Source of the DNA: Lepidodermella squamata
Lineage: Eukaryota > Gastrotricha
Direction: 5' to 3'
DNA length: 64,000 bases
Assembly: GCA_047495785.1 (NCBI GenBank)
Contig: JBLDXI010000007.1
Location: 186,001-250,000, forward strand
Below are positions 32,503 to 44,550 of this stretch, in pieces. The notes under the pieces were generated by a model. The model was given only the letters and a program-made list of their open reading frames with translations, was not told where the DNA came from and made no database searches. Every line of letters begins with the position of its first letter. Position 1 is the stretch's first letter. The translations under genes and the position numbers were made by a program.

Positions 32503-33215
32503 ATGGATTCGAAACGAAACCTGACATGGGAAGAACTGATCGCTGAACTGCATCGAATTTTCTCGAGCGACCACATCAACATCGACGAGGTGAAGGAAGT
32601 CATGTATTCCTACAAGTCGAACCCGAATGATTGGAAGAAATACGCCATGTTTGACCCAGGCCGTTACACCCGCAATTTAGTCGACGCAGGCAACGGCCGG
32701 TTCAACCTGATGATGCTGTGCTGGGGCGAAGGCCAAGCGTCGAGCATCCACGACCACGCTAATGCGCACTGTTTCATGAAGCAGTTGGCTGGTAAGCTGA
32801 CCGAATCGCTGTATGACTGGCCTGATCATGAAATCACCGATTTGGCCGAGGTTGAAACGGAGGGCCCGGCGTTGAAGCTCAAAAAGGAGAGCACCATGAA
32901 GGTGGACGACGTTCTCTACATCTGCGACAACATCGGGCTTCACCGGGTTTCGAACCCTAGCCACGTTGAAGGCGCAGTTTCTCTTCACCTGGTAATTAGC
33001 TCCACCTTAATTTGTAATTTTGTTTTATTAATTTTTTTCAATTTTTCCAGTACTGCCCACCATTCCAAAAATGCCAAATCTTTGACGCTAGAACTGGCAA
33101 GAAGAATACTGTTACGTCAACGTTTTGGTCCGAGTACGGCGAGCGTGTCAACCGCCTGCGGAATGAGACGAATATGATTGGCGAAGTGTCGCCGTGTCAC
33201 AGTACGACCCAGTGA
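32503..33215 (+). CDS. CDO1: Cysteine dioxygenase
   Basis: Exons 32503-32991 and 33051-33215, 217 aa. The enzyme oxidises L-cysteine to cysteine sulfinate, the entry step of cysteine catabolism and hypotaurine/taurine synthesis, in the cytosol. The cupin core is complete: SSIHDHANAHCFMKQL supplies two iron-ligand histidines and the cysteine of the Cys-Tyr cofactor; DNIGLHRVSN supplies the third histidine; SLHLYCPP, created by the splice, supplies the cofactor tyrosine. YTRNLVDAGNGRFNLMMLCWGEG matches the conserved N-terminal half. Length fits the animal enzyme (~200 aa). Intron 59 bp, GTAATT/CCAG. It is the only clear housekeeping gene here, and no linked pathway genes are visible. Confidence 0.96.
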
Positions 33216-33365
33216 AAATTCACACACCTGCTGCAATTTTATGAACGCGCCTTCACCATTTCTGCTAATTTTTACACCAAAATTTACACGTAGTTGTTCG
33301 CGCGTAAATTGACGCAAAAGCCATTTGAAACCCCGTGATACTAATATATAGCGAGAATTATTCTT

Positions 33366-33800
33366 TTATTGATATATTACTGAAAATGCAATTTTGTTAA
33401 TAAAGTTTTTCTTGTTTTCGGTGGGGAGGGCCTTTTTGAACGTAACTTGTTGTTTAGCTAGACAACCCATGTAGTAAAAATCCAATGCATTTATTGGAAA
33501 AAACAAATGAAGCTTTCCTATTTTCGCATAATCTTTAAATAAAACGCAGCAGTTTGAAAAATGTTGCAAATTCAAAGGGTTTTTTTCGTTTTTTTTCCGT
33601 TTTTTTTGAAATTCTTGCGATTTCGCATGTCAGGATGGGCTTGATGCGACAGAAGATCGACAAGTTGGACGTGATTGGCGCGACACGCTTCAATGAGCGC
33701 TGTATTGGCACCCTCTCGCGCTTTACGATTCGCCGATAAGTCCAGTAGCGCTACATAATTCGCTATAGGATAGTTACGCGACAATATCGTGTACATTCCT
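33366..33800 (-). pseudogene. Truncated copy of the NB-ARC/ANK/SOCS gene
   Basis: On the minus strand 33796-33620 encodes a degraded match to two ankyrin repeats of the gene at 35590-38576, including NTALIEACRANHVQLV and HQAHPDMRNR, with small deletions that break the repeat and frame. It then runs straight into sequence (33575-33400) matching the 3' flank of that gene (FSNCCV, DYAK-GKLHL). So the copy lacks the NTPase, most repeats and the SOCS box: a duplication with a large internal deletion. It is probably not expressed as a functional protein. Confidence 0.7.
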
Positions 33801-33804
33801 ATAC

Positions 33805-33986
33805 CGCGGGGTGGGTGACTGGCGTCAGAACGACCTGCCTAAAATAGAAACAAATGGCGGTTATTTTTTGCATCTCCACCAAGGCAGTCGCGTGCCGGAA
33901 AAACTGAGCGCCGGTTTTTTCTATGCATTTCGCTATTTGTTTCTATTTTAGGCAGGCCGTTCTGTCGCCTGTCGCCCACCCCGCGA
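33805..33986. mobile_element. Foldback element (inverted repeat, ~54-bp arms)
   Basis: The left arm, 33805-33859, starts CGCGGGGTGGG. The right arm, 33932-33986, is its near-exact reverse complement, ending CCCACCCCGCG, around a ~72-bp loop. The arms include GCCTAAAATAGAAACAAAT and its complement. No ORF. It looks like a small MITE-type element, abutting the end of the truncated ankyrin copy. Confidence 0.6.
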
Positions 33987-34171
33987 TATACATAGTCCAG
34001 CACGTCTCCATCACAGTTATCCAGCCTTTTAATCTATCTCTCGCCCAGTTTAAGTTACGACTGATCAGCTCCCGTCCAGCACGACTATCCATCGCTTTTC
34101 CAGCACAGAATCATCGGTTCCTTGGTTGCGAGCCAAACGTTGTATCGGTCGCAACCTGAAAATTAATAAAT

Positions 34172-34336
34172 CGTCGTTGAATAACTCGGATTAAGGCTTG
34201 TTTTCAAGGTGACGACTGATAAGTAAAAAGCGCCGTTTTTTACGTGAACGAAGAGGCAAAAACAAAGGACTATTTACTTGTCACCCGTCGCCTTGAAACT
34301 GACGTAAACAGCCTAAATCCGAGTTATTCAACGACG
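34172..34336. mobile_element. Foldback element (21-bp perfect ends)
   Basis: CGTCGTTGAATAACTCGGAT begins at 34172, and its complement ATCCGAGTTATTCAACGACG ends at 34336. Inner parts (TTTCAAGGTGACGACT / GTCGCCTTGAAA) also pair imperfectly. No coding capacity. A second small foldback element close to the first. Confidence 0.55.
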
Positions 34337-34675
34337 CTGACGAAATCTCATCATGTGATGGAAGTCGGTTTGGGATCACCTCGGTGAATTTTATTCATTA
34401 ACAATAGCTTCAAAAAACGTTAAATTAAACGAATTTTTCAGGCTACTTTGTGATACTTCGGGCTATTTTGGATGATTCTTCCTGATTTTCTGGAAATGTC
34501 GCAAATCTCCGACAATGGTTTTTAATATACTGACTGGCTGGGCTGGTTTTTTTACAACTGCGCCATGTGCTTGCGTCCCACGTTTACACAAAGATTCAGG
34601 ATTGAATCCTCAGTTTTCTGCATAGGTATTCTTTAAAATGTCCAGAAATTCAGAAAAAAAACCATCCAAGATCAT

Positions 34676-35043
34676 GAGACGTACTATAGGACGCCGCGGT
34701 TTGCAGAGAATCTGAAAAAGTGTGATATTTTTAATGAGGTCCAAGGTCCAACTCGACCAATGAATCATCTCATTACACTTTTTGCAATCATCTCAAGCCT
34801 CTTTTTTTGCTTAAGATCAACGAGATCAACACATCTTTACACAGCGTCACGCCGATCTTTTGCTGTAAAAGAATTCTCATCAGTTTTTAATTATTGACAC
34901 TTAAAAAATTAAAATTTTATAAATTAAAATTTCTTTAATTTCGAAATTACTGGACTAAAATTTAATTCGTATGCACAGTCCGCGGCCTTCAAGAGGCCCA
35001 TGTAACGGGAGCTTCGAAGCCGCGGCGTCCTATAGTACGTCTC
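34676..35043. mobile_element. 368-bp element with 24-bp terminal inverted repeats
   Basis: GAGACGTACTATAGGACGCC starts at 34676 and continues CGCGG. The exact complement, CCGCGGCGTCCTATAGTACG plus TCTC, ends at 35043. The interior is AT-rich and non-coding, so this would be a non-autonomous DNA transposon (MITE). CCAAGATC occurs just outside both ends (near 34665 and 35048) but not immediately adjacent, so the target duplication is uncertain. Confidence 0.6.
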
Positions 35044-35589
35044 GACTCCAAGATCGCTTCAAGTATTAGAATGTAGATCTCACTTTCACCTATATTTGAC
35101 CATGCAAAAACTGGTTCAATTTCAACCTACCTATTAATGGAATTAATTGCTTTTGTTTAAAATTTAAAACACCCAAATCATTCAACTCAAATTTCAAGGT
35201 TGAAGTACCATATTTTGCTGTGAAAAATACACAAAAATAACAGTTGCGTTCACCGTAAGCTATTTGCGGAAGCATCAACCAACAGATCAAAGGAACAGAT
35301 CAAACAGATTCGAACAGATCAAAGGGGCCCTGGAACCCAGAATATAACAATCGAATATTTTCGAAACAGCAGACCTTCTGGCGCCCATGGCGTTAAGCCC
35401 ATTTTCTCGAAATTAGACAATCTAGACCCTGATATGGTATTGGGTATGGACTATCTGAACAACCTTTTGTTAAAAATCCATTGCTTGAATTTTTATTAGA
35501 AACCAAATGAAGCTTTCCCATTTTTGCATAATCTACGAATATAACGCAGCAGTTTGAAAAAAATATTGCAAAATTCACGGTACTTTTGC

Positions 35590-38576
35590 TTATTTGAGGA
35601 GCACAATGTCTTTCACAAGTTTAGGCAGCGGCAATTCATCAACCAGGTCTGAGACGAATCCAGGCGTGATAAGGCGCCGAACTCGAAGCGCACACAACTT
35701 TTCCAGCCGAGTGACTTGCCGCGCTATAACCGGGAAAAATGTTAATTGTTGAGCTTCAGTGTTATTATTGCCTTCCATAGCGCCAATTATCCAAATCCCA
35801 CGGTATGATTCAGGAATGCTAGCCGAGTAAACGGCGTCAAGTTTTTCAATGTTTTGCCGCGACAATGGGTTGGCGACAAATTTACGCCAGCAATAAGATA
35901 ACGCTGTTTCGCCGTTACGATCAACGCGATTCGCATCGGCGTTTATTTCAATTAGGGTGTTCACAAAATCGGCGGTGAAATCGCTTGATTGGGACGCTAA
36001 CATCAGCATTGTTCTGCCCTCTGTCAACGTCGCGTTCACATCAACGCCGTGTTTTATCAGCAGCGATATAGCCCGGCGATTTCGGCTGCGAATCGCTGCG
36101 GTTAGCGCCTCGGAAGTTAACCGGTAATCAGCGTGCGAATTTGCGCCACTCTTCAGCAGTAATTCAGCGGTTTGAATGTGGTTATTAGTCAAGGCGAGAC
36201 TCAACGCCGTGCATTTAGCTCGATGAAATCCATTTGCTAGCGACCCCATGACATTGGCATCGGCGAAATTTGCCAGTAAAAGTGCGGATATTTTAAGGTG
36301 GCCACGCTCTGATGCGCGCATCAACGCCGTTCGACCGCGGTTATCCTTTGCGTTGACATCCGCCTTAAATTCCATCAATAAATGAACAATCGAGTAGCAC
36401 CCCAAGCTGCATGCTATCATCAGTGCAGTTTCACCAGCGCGATTTCGCATGTCAGGATGGGCCTGATGCGACAGAAGCAACTCGACAAGTTGAACGTGAT
36501 TGGCGCGACACGCTTCAATGAGTGCCGTGTTGTAGTAGACACCCTCTCGCGCGTTAGGATTCGCCGATCGTTCCAGTAACATTTTTGCTATTGGGTAGTT
36601 ACGCGACGATATCGCGCACATTAGCACGGTTTTGCTCGACGCGCTTGAATAAACATCGGCATCGGCGCCGTTTCGCAGCAGAATCTCAACAATTTTCTCA
36701 CTATCGGTGCAAACAGCTCGAACAAGCGCCGCGCCTAATTCCGGTCTCAGTTCCAACTCCTCCAACAAATATTTCACTAAATTGTAGTAATTACGCTCGA
36801 CGGCTGATAACAAAAGAGTCTCAACGTGAGATATCGTTAGATTTTGATAAAATTTCGAGAGAATAGCCGAGCGACGCCTGGATGACAGCCAACCGCGAGG
36901 TTTTATCGCGGCGATTCGTTCAAAAATCGCCAAAACCAGTTCTTGATTCGATTTCTGGTTCGAAAATAGCAATGTGATCGGCGTGCATTGAGCTACTGAT
37001 GATTTCCTAGACAGCATCGATAGCACATCAACCCCAACATCAGCAGTTGATAGAATCGAATAAATGAGTCGAGTTCGGCAAAGGCGAACTGCGACGTGCA
37101 AGATATTTTCTCCTTGGCGCCGCTCAATTTGCTTTTTTGCTGCATTTCGAAGCAAAAAACTGAAAATCAAAAAATTAATAAAATTATCAAAAATTAATTA
37201 TTTTATTTGAAAATTGAGGTTTCTTAATTTAGGTGGTTCATCAATTTTAATGGCGACAAAACAGCAACTTCGCAGAACAGCAAATGCGACAAAACAGCAA
37301 ATTTTTTATTTCACGACAAACCAGCGAAAAATTACTATGTAAAAGATGCATCGTGTTTCTGCTGTTTTGTCGCGTTTGCTGTTTTGGGTATTTGCTGTCA
37401 TATTACGGTCTGTTATTTTAACACCTAAAAACAAAACTCTACCTTAATAAAATTCTAGCCGCCCGTTTTTCGCCAAACGAATTACCGGCTAATTCGAGGG
37501 CTGCCGCGTGTAAGCATCGATGAACAACGAAAAATTGCGGTTTAGTTTCCTCAGCCAAGTGTCTCGCAACGAATGTCTCGCGGCAAAAATCTGCTGCTAC
37601 TTCAACATCAGGACAGTTCCAAAGTAGAGCAAGGTCGCGGATATCAACAGGCTCTCCGGGTGGAAATAGAAGAAAGGTAAAATATCGTCGCGTGAATTTG
37701 AGAAGGGACTCGTGCGCAAAATTGATCTTCAACAATTCACAGGTAATTTTCGCGTTTTTACTCCGCTGATCAAGGGCACCGTGATGAGACGCGTGAATAA
37801 GCGACAATCGAGCAAAAATTTGATCGAAAAGCGCCTCGCCATGATTTGTTGATAGCAGTCCTGGAAAAGAGGTTAAAAATTCGAAACTCTCAAATTTTTG
37901 GGTTTTTACCTGATATAAGCAATAACGCAACAGGTTGAGTCCCACAAACATCAGCCAATTTGTTAATTTTTTGCTCAGAATTCGTCAGTTTTTCACCAAG
38001 TAGATCAAAAAGCAGCCGTTTCCGTTCGGCAAGGCTCAGCTCACGAAGATGGACAAAATCCGAAATGAAATAATTGGTATGCGGCGGGAATGCGATTGAA
38101 TTGAGCGAAATCGGCGCGCTGCTGTTGCCCGAGTTGGACGTTGAAATAAGCAAGCATCGAAATTGCGGGTAGACTGACATGGCTGAGATGAATTTAAGCG
38201 ACTCGAGGCACGTCGCGTGATCGAAAACGAGTAATACTTTGCGCGGATCGTTCAAGTTGAAATTCGGCATGTCGCCATTTTCGCTAATTGGAATGTCTAA
38301 TGAGGTAGCTAAGTGATTTCGAAGATGAGTTTCACGGCTAGCTGGCGCAACGTCGTTAAGCAGGGTGGCCAAATCGAACCAAACAACAGTCAAAATGCCG
38401 CATGAACTGCGCAGGAATTGATCGTGATCTTCGGCGAGATTGCGAACAAACGCGGTTTTTCCAACCCCGCGAGACCCTGTCACGACCAGAAATGACCCGT
38501 GGTCCGGTGACTCAGCCTGGGCGAATTTTTTCACAGCGCATCGCAACTCTTCATCTTGCTTGCGAGGTAGATACAT
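35590..38576 (-). CDS. NB-ARC / winged-helix / ankyrin / SOCS-box protein
   Basis: Exons 38576-37910, 37860-37443 and 37159-35590, 884 aa. Residues 27-50 carry a Walker A P-loop (GSRGVGKTAF), ~113-120 a Walker B-like KVLLVFDH, then a sensor-like CLLISTSN and a CGTQPVALLLIS segment resembling the GLPLAL motif. Exon 2 encodes an APAF1-type winged helix (RRYFTFLLFPPGEPVDIRDLALLW) and a VVHRCLH stretch at the MHD position. Exon 3 has about ten ankyrin repeats (e.g. NTALIEACRANHVQLVELLL). The last 40 residues form a SOCS box: LEKLCALRVRRLI fits the elongin BC box and ELPLPKLV the Cul5 box. A nucleotide-switched sensor recruiting a Cul5 ubiquitin ligase is a reasonable inference. An extra 5' exon is possible since an acceptor-like CCTCAG precedes the ATG. 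Confidence 0.8.
37252..37386. repeat. Inverted repeat in the second intron of the ankyrin gene
   Basis: The word GCGACAAAACAGCAA occurs twice at ~37252-37291, and its complement TTTGCTGTTTTGTCGC-like words occur at ~37360-37386. They form an imperfect hairpin inside the intron. It is probably the remains of a foldback element. Confidence 0.45.
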
Positions 38577-39701
38577 GGCTTGAAATGTCCCTATCAACCT
38601 GAGGATTGAAAAGATTGAGGTCAGAAATTCATAGACCAATTTTTTGCTATGTGTTTAACGCGGTCATATTGTCCGAGAACTAATGTATGCTCTGTATCTC
38701 ACGCATGAGGCCAGAATTCTATGGTTGAATGGTTGTCTCGTTATTAGCCAGGCCAATTTAGGCCATAACACGTATTATGGCTTATAGTTAGGTTTTAAAG
38801 TAAGAATTAATTTCGCCGCGCCTTGCCAGGATTTTCTTACATTTTCAGCGGGCTTAAATTGAGTGCTAAATTCTAATAAAAATTCTTAAATTGAAATTAT
38901 GAATTGAAATTAAAAAAAAATTATAAAAGATTTAAAAAATTTTAAATTAAAATATTATTAAAACTACTAATTAATAATCAAATTACTAATTACTAATTAA
39001 ATCCTGCAGCAATTAAAATAAAATTATTAGCATGGATCAAAGACCAACTTTAAAATTGTTGCAGGGCGAAGTTTGGATTTGATGCGACTGAAGTTTAAAA
39101 ATTATTGAAAAAACATACGTTTTTGGTTCCAAGTAGGTCGGACGTCGAGTTACCATGCTCTACACTGGCAGCAAGACGATACGTATTAAATCCATCTCTC
39201 CAGTTGCTCTTTTTGACACTGATATTTGCTTTTACACCGCGAAAGCCGCAGTTAAGCCCGGCTGCCGGGTTTTTTTTGCGGATTTAACAAAACAGGAGCT
39301 CAATTGCCCACATAAGCATCATCACACATTTTTGAATTCCAGCAGTAAAAACGTTCTACAAGTGCGTTTTATTGTTATTTTTTCGAGGGGGAAAAACCTG
39401 TGTTTTTTGCGTGAGATGCGAAATGGTGTGGTTAGCGAGCATCGCAGACACAAAGCGCGGTGTTTTTTTCGACACCTGAATTTGCATTTTATATCGTCAC
39501 CTACCCGTGCAATATACCTAGTTGTAATAAATAATACGCGGCCTCGGAAGCAGCCAAATCCTAGTGCAGCTGTGTTACCATACGTTAATAAAATTCATGT
39601 CACCCCATGGCAGTTTATTACTCGTTATGACAAGATAAGATTATAAGCATTGATAATATAGAATAATGTATCTTAGAAACCAATCCTGATAAAGCGAAAT
39701 T
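38577..39701. other. Intergenic stretch with one unsupported plus-strand ORF
   Basis: AT-rich. A plus-strand ATG frame of 163 codons (39155-39646) is long for chance, but it lacks a recognisable domain or signal peptide. Its composition is erratic and no intron or family support was found, so I do not call a gene. Confidence 0.4.
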
Positions 39702-42700
39702 TCACGGATTTTGCAGGCAATTTCCGTCAAAATGGTTTTCAACCCGCGTTTCAGGACGGTTGAAGCCGCGGTAGAGAAGGCGCATCTCAGGGCTTGTGCA
39801 TCGATCAGCTTGATGTCCTCGACCGCCGCAGTTTTGACAGACCCGGAAAACTGGCGGTACCGATACTTGTGAGGCCTTCGACTCGGCCGTTTCATTATTA
39901 ACATATCGAATTGACATTTTTCGCAAGACTCTATCCCATAAAAAACGGCCACGCTATATAATTTCGAAAAAATATTTAAAAATTTTAAAAATTAAAATGT
40001 CCCACCCCTAGGCAAGTATTCCGCAGGTATTGCGACAGCAAATGCTCGAGAACCAGCAAAACCATGCATATTGAAATTCCGAAAAAGAGAAGCACAAAAG
40101 CCGATGTGAAGTTCATGACGCCAAGTTGGTAGCTTTTCTGCAGGTCCTGCTTTTTATACCGCTGGCAATCGCCAGTCAGCCAAAAGTCTGTCAACTGCTG
40201 AATGAACCCGTTATGCTGGTAGTCGATGATGTATTTATCGAAAATTTGTGTCCATTTCGAGCCTTTCGGGAAGCCGAGGGCATAGCCAGTGGTTGCGTAC
40301 CATTTGCCGACGATTTTCAGCTTGCATTGCTTATCTCGGCTGCTTTTGTACTCGAGAACTTTCGCGTCGTAAATAAACGCGTCCAGAGAGCCGTTTTTCA
40401 CCGCTGATACGCCATCGTCGACATTGCTTTTGTTGAACTGGCGCATGTATTCAAACATATCGGGATAGTTTTGCTTCAGGAAGGTCTCAGTGGCTCCGTG
40501 GCTGATAGTAGCGAATCGCCAAGGTGGGTTCTTGGTGTAGGGATTTTTTATTCTCGAGTCTTCCAAGCCAGAAAAATCGTGAAAATCCTCCTTCGTTATC
40601 ATGAAAACCGCCTGAAAATTAATATGTTGTATTCATGTATCGAATTATTTATATTGTTAATGTTTGAACAATCATATTCATCTTTAATACAGTTTTTAGC
40701 AAACCAATGATTTTTGGGTGGGTTTAGGGGTTGGGATTAGGTTCAGGACTTGGTTCAGGGTTCAGGGAACAGGGTTCAGGGCTTGGTTTGGGTTCAGGTT
40801 AGGTATAGGGATCAGGTTTCAGGATTCAGGTTAGGGTTAGGGAACAAGGTTCAGGGTTCGCGATCAGGGTTCAGGTTAGGCTTAGGGAATAGGATTCAGG
40901 GTTCAGGGTTCAGGGTTATGGGTATGGGTTATAGGTCAGGGTTATGAGTTGGGGTTAGGTTGAGTTTCGGGATTTGAACAAGTTGATTTTAGGGCTCTCG
41001 CACTTCCCGTTCGAAAAAATCAGAAGTATAGTAAACAAATGATGACTCACCAGATTAGCCATGTAAGAGGAAGAGAAAATGACGCAGAACATGCCCCAGA
41101 CGCACGTCATAAGTTTGGCGCTGAGGCTCTTAGGAATTTCGACCCTAACTACGGCTTTGAACAGCATTGACCAAGATAGCCAAAGCGAGGAAAACGGCGA
41201 AAACCGGCAAGCTGGTTACAGAATTTTTTCAACTTAAAATTCCGACCAGCTCGCTGAAAACTTACGATTTTGAGCAGTGTTATCGTTGCCTCTGAAAAGA
41301 GTGCTCGAATATTCGAATAGGAAAGTCGATACGGCACAAATATTGATTAGACCTGCCAAAATCGCAAACCAGGTTTCAGGCGAGAAAGGCTCTGAAATTC
41401 AAAATTTTAGCAAAATTCTTTATATTTCGTCGAAATTAAACCTAGAAAAGCCGTGGCGGAAGTCGCAACCTCTCTAACGCTAACCAACATGGTGATACCC
41501 TGCAGATAAAACAGGTTAAATTGCTAAAAATTGATAGAAACCAAACGAACCGTTTCGAGAAACGGAACCGAAAACTCAATGACTTGGCTTCGATCGCGGT
41601 TGATTTTCAAGCTAGTTATCGCGAGTTCAGCCTCCCCTGACATCAAAGCCTTTACTAAGCCATTCCACTGACCATCCTGCCGAAAAATCTTATATCCATA
41701 CAGAAAAAGGTTGGATTTCACAACAAATTGACTTTCTCTAGACCTTTTAACAAATTATAGAAATAATTAAGAAAATTTACATTGTGAGTACTGCCCCATT
41801 TTCGATCGTTTACTTCTGAAAGCTGAAACCGAAAACCGATATCTTCAGACAGCCTTCGCAGCAAGTCGACACAGAAACCGATACAGCAAATCCATGAATC
41901 ATTAGAATTATGCCCGATAGCTCGCATTTTATCGTTGACTTCAAGCGGTTTTATGCTGGAACCTTTCAAATTCGTATGCTCCAAATGGGCTAGTGGTGAC
42001 AGCTGGCACGGTATAGCAGTTCGAGAGCAAGACTTGGTGACAGGATTAACTGGCTCGTAGATAATATAAGGCGGCTCTTGCAGGGTTACAACTTTTATCG
42101 TTTCATAATCGTTGTCGACAACATCTTCCATAGCATGAAATACCTCCGTGGTTTTGAGGACTAGACCCGTTTTTCGTGTCCATTCGCCGAATGTTGTCCA
42201 CCTTCGCCGCGCGTCCAGGTTCAGTAGTAAGACTTTGTTCAACTCCATCGTGCCGCCATCGTCGAATTCTACGGAATCGCTTACATTACCACGCATGATA
42301 GGAACCTTACTCGTTCGAATGAACCTATTAAAAAAGGTCAGAATTTTAAGATGGGAAATTTGAGGTCAATTTACTCGATAAAGTCATCTTTTGGCGCCCA
42401 GTCGGTTTTGAGACGGTCATCGCAGACACTAGCCGGTGAAAGCCTTTCAGTAGCAGCATACGGCTCCTGAGCCAGCCTCCTAATAGCACTCGACCATATG
42501 TGAGCCGCAGCTTTAAGCGCGCCTAATTGCGCCTCGTAACTCGTATCATAGGTGACTACAACAGTCCCAGGTGCGAATGCCATGGCCTGCGATTTTAGAT
42601 CGTCATCGCCCAAGACTGGCTTGGCACATACCCAAGAGTACTCGGATGACGTCATACCCAGAGTTCGCGCCTCGGCGAAAATCTCGCTCGCCTCTTCTTT

Positions 42701-44121
42701 TGAAGTATACAGAACTATGAATCGTGTCTTGTCGTTATCTCGGATTGCTATCAGTTTCGAACGAACTATCTCGCGCCAATTCGAGCCTAGCTTCACGGTT
42801 CTCATAAGCCGAGACCCGGCGTAGTGTTGGACATGGATGTAGTTCGACGTTCGAGGGCTAGCCTCGCGGGTCTCCCGTTCAGACAGGCGATGCATTTCGT
42901 CGACGAAAGCTTCGTGCCCCGGTGTTTGGAGAGATTCGATCAGGCTGAATTTTTGGAATGAATGGGTTTTCAGGAATTCGTATAGAGCCTGAGCTTGGCT
43001 TCGAATTGAAGGAGCCAGTAGAAAATGAGGCGACCTGTCTAGCACAAGGTTGTCAGATTCGAGTTCGTATGCATTCGTGCTCCATTGAATAACCGGCATA
43101 CCAGCTATATAGGAATAGAGTAGGCTTTTAGCAAATTGAAGTTGATACCATTTCGAAATAAAATTGGAGACAAACATTCTTGCTCGGAAAGTCTTACCGG
43201 GATTGGCCCAAAATTGTGGACACCCTAAGTTGAAAGCTTAGAGCTTTGGTCCTTAATATCCATTTGTGCACAACTGATAAAAATTGGCAAATTTCACTGA
43301 AAAATATCTTTATTTTTGGGCTTTCCAGCGGTACCAAATTTGCCAGTACTTTCATTAATCATTGATTTAAAAAAATCAAAATGAGCTTCTAAATTCTCAA
43401 AAATTTACCTGCCGATCGAGATTCCTCGGGCCAGGGCTTGGCAATTTTCTTCCATTTTTAGACAATTTTTTTCAAATTGGATAACGTGTTTTTCCCAGAG
43501 TTAAGACCCAGGACCCATTACGTTATTTTGGGAAAGTTCATTGCTGGAAACCTGAATTTAGGCTGTCCAATTGGCACCCTATTTCTCTATAGGTCAATAA
43601 AAGGACACATAGTGGAATTTCAGATAATTTATAACTTCATGTGGTCCATTGATCTCACCTGCATTGGCCAGCATTGTTATGAAATTGGCCAAATGAGTTC
43701 CAGCCGATCCTTGAATCGAGCTATCTGCCAAGACAAAAACCGCATTGATGCCTTCAGCGGCCGGCGAGCAGAAGACATCGCGAACAGTCGAGTGTAAACT
43801 AGCGCCAGTAGCGTAAACGGGATTGACCTGCAATCTGTAAACAACGCGGCGATTAGGAACTCGCCGCCCATACATGCCAGCCCGTGTCGATGTCACATTG
43901 AAAAAATGTCGCAGTTGATCGCGAACTTGGCTCGACGTCAAATTACGAGTAGGCAGGACAAAGGCTATTGTCACCGTTTCAACGGTATACAGACCTCGCG
44001 CGACCGAACTCAAATCAGCATCGGATCCTAGATCGACGACTTTTTCAGCGGAATTTTGCGTTGAAATCGCGTCGAAAAAGGTGATCGCGACAATCACAAC
44101 TGCTATTGACAGCCTGGCCAT
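39702..44121 (-). CDS. GluN2-like ionotropic glutamate receptor with zinc knuckle (copy 4)
   Basis: Nine exons (44121-43659, 43104-42375, 42324-41781, 41676-41551, 41499-41442, 41391-41266, 41211-41051, 40611-40006, 39953-39702), 1021 aa. Signal peptide, then an LIVBP-like amino-terminal domain (YRLQVNPVYATG). The ligand-binding core has CSRTAIPCQ, CCIGFCVDLLRRLSEDIGF, SLKINRDRS (the glutamate-binding Arg), HGATETF and LDAFIYDAKVL (the Asp), as in GluN2. Next come LEPFSPETWF (pre-M1), a pore loop, SSYMANLAVFMI at M3 and the M4 helix. The pore reads WSMLFKAVVRVE, with Lys where GluN2 has the channel Asn. The last exon ends in a CCHC knuckle: C977, C980, H985, C990. It is the last of four tandem genes; a synaptic, Ca2+-permeable role is uncertain given the pore change. 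Confidence 0.85.
40714..40962. repeat. Telomere-like degenerate minisatellite in an intron
   Basis: About 250 bp of interspersed TTCAGGG, TTAGGG, TTAGG and TTGGG words (for example GTTCAGGGTTCAGGGTT) on the plus strand. They lie in the intron between exons 7 and 8 of the receptor gene above. The strand asymmetry is strong: G-rich on plus, C-rich in the transcript. It may be an interstitial telomere-like repeat or an unrelated G-rich minisatellite able to form G-quadruplexes. Confidence 0.75.
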
Positions 44122-44550
44122 AAATTAATAGGAAAATATTTCGCGTAAATCATGTAAAGTGACAACAATGCAGTGATGTTTGTGAGCTGTCAGCCACCTT
44201 ATTAGCGCTGCTATTCACTTATTTTTTGCCTAATAATTCGCCGAAGGGTGGCATTTAGCGGCTTTGTCAAAAGTTGTTATTTGCTGAGAGATATAACAAC
44301 GCGCAGCGTCAAATGTATACTCAATAATAATAGAATTGTCGAGTTGGTGCATCGGATTTTTATTTTCAGTTGAGCAACAATTTCCGTATATATGTAAAAA
44401 TATACTCGAAGGCCAGCGTTCGGTTTCGATAAACATGCGGTCAAGCAAACAGTCGGGGCTGATACTTTTTATTTACGAAAGCCGGATACAATAAATATGA
44501 GACAATAATATATTTATATCGCTCTTTTGTCCGAGGTCAAAATGCAGTGA
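44122..44550. other. Spacer between receptor copies 3 and 4
   Basis: Only ~430 bp separate the two genes, so it must hold both the 3' end of copy 3 and the promoter of copy 4. No ORF or repeat is supported. Short spacing in one orientation is typical of tandem duplication. Confidence 0.45.

Noticed and set aside
33572-33796. Functional small ankyrin protein
   Set aside because: The fragment begins and ends in the middle of repeats, contains small deletions and runs into 3' flanking sequence of the parent gene.
39155-39646. 163-codon plus-strand ORF
   Set aside because: It has an ATG but no signal peptide, domain, family member or splice support; the residue composition looks random.
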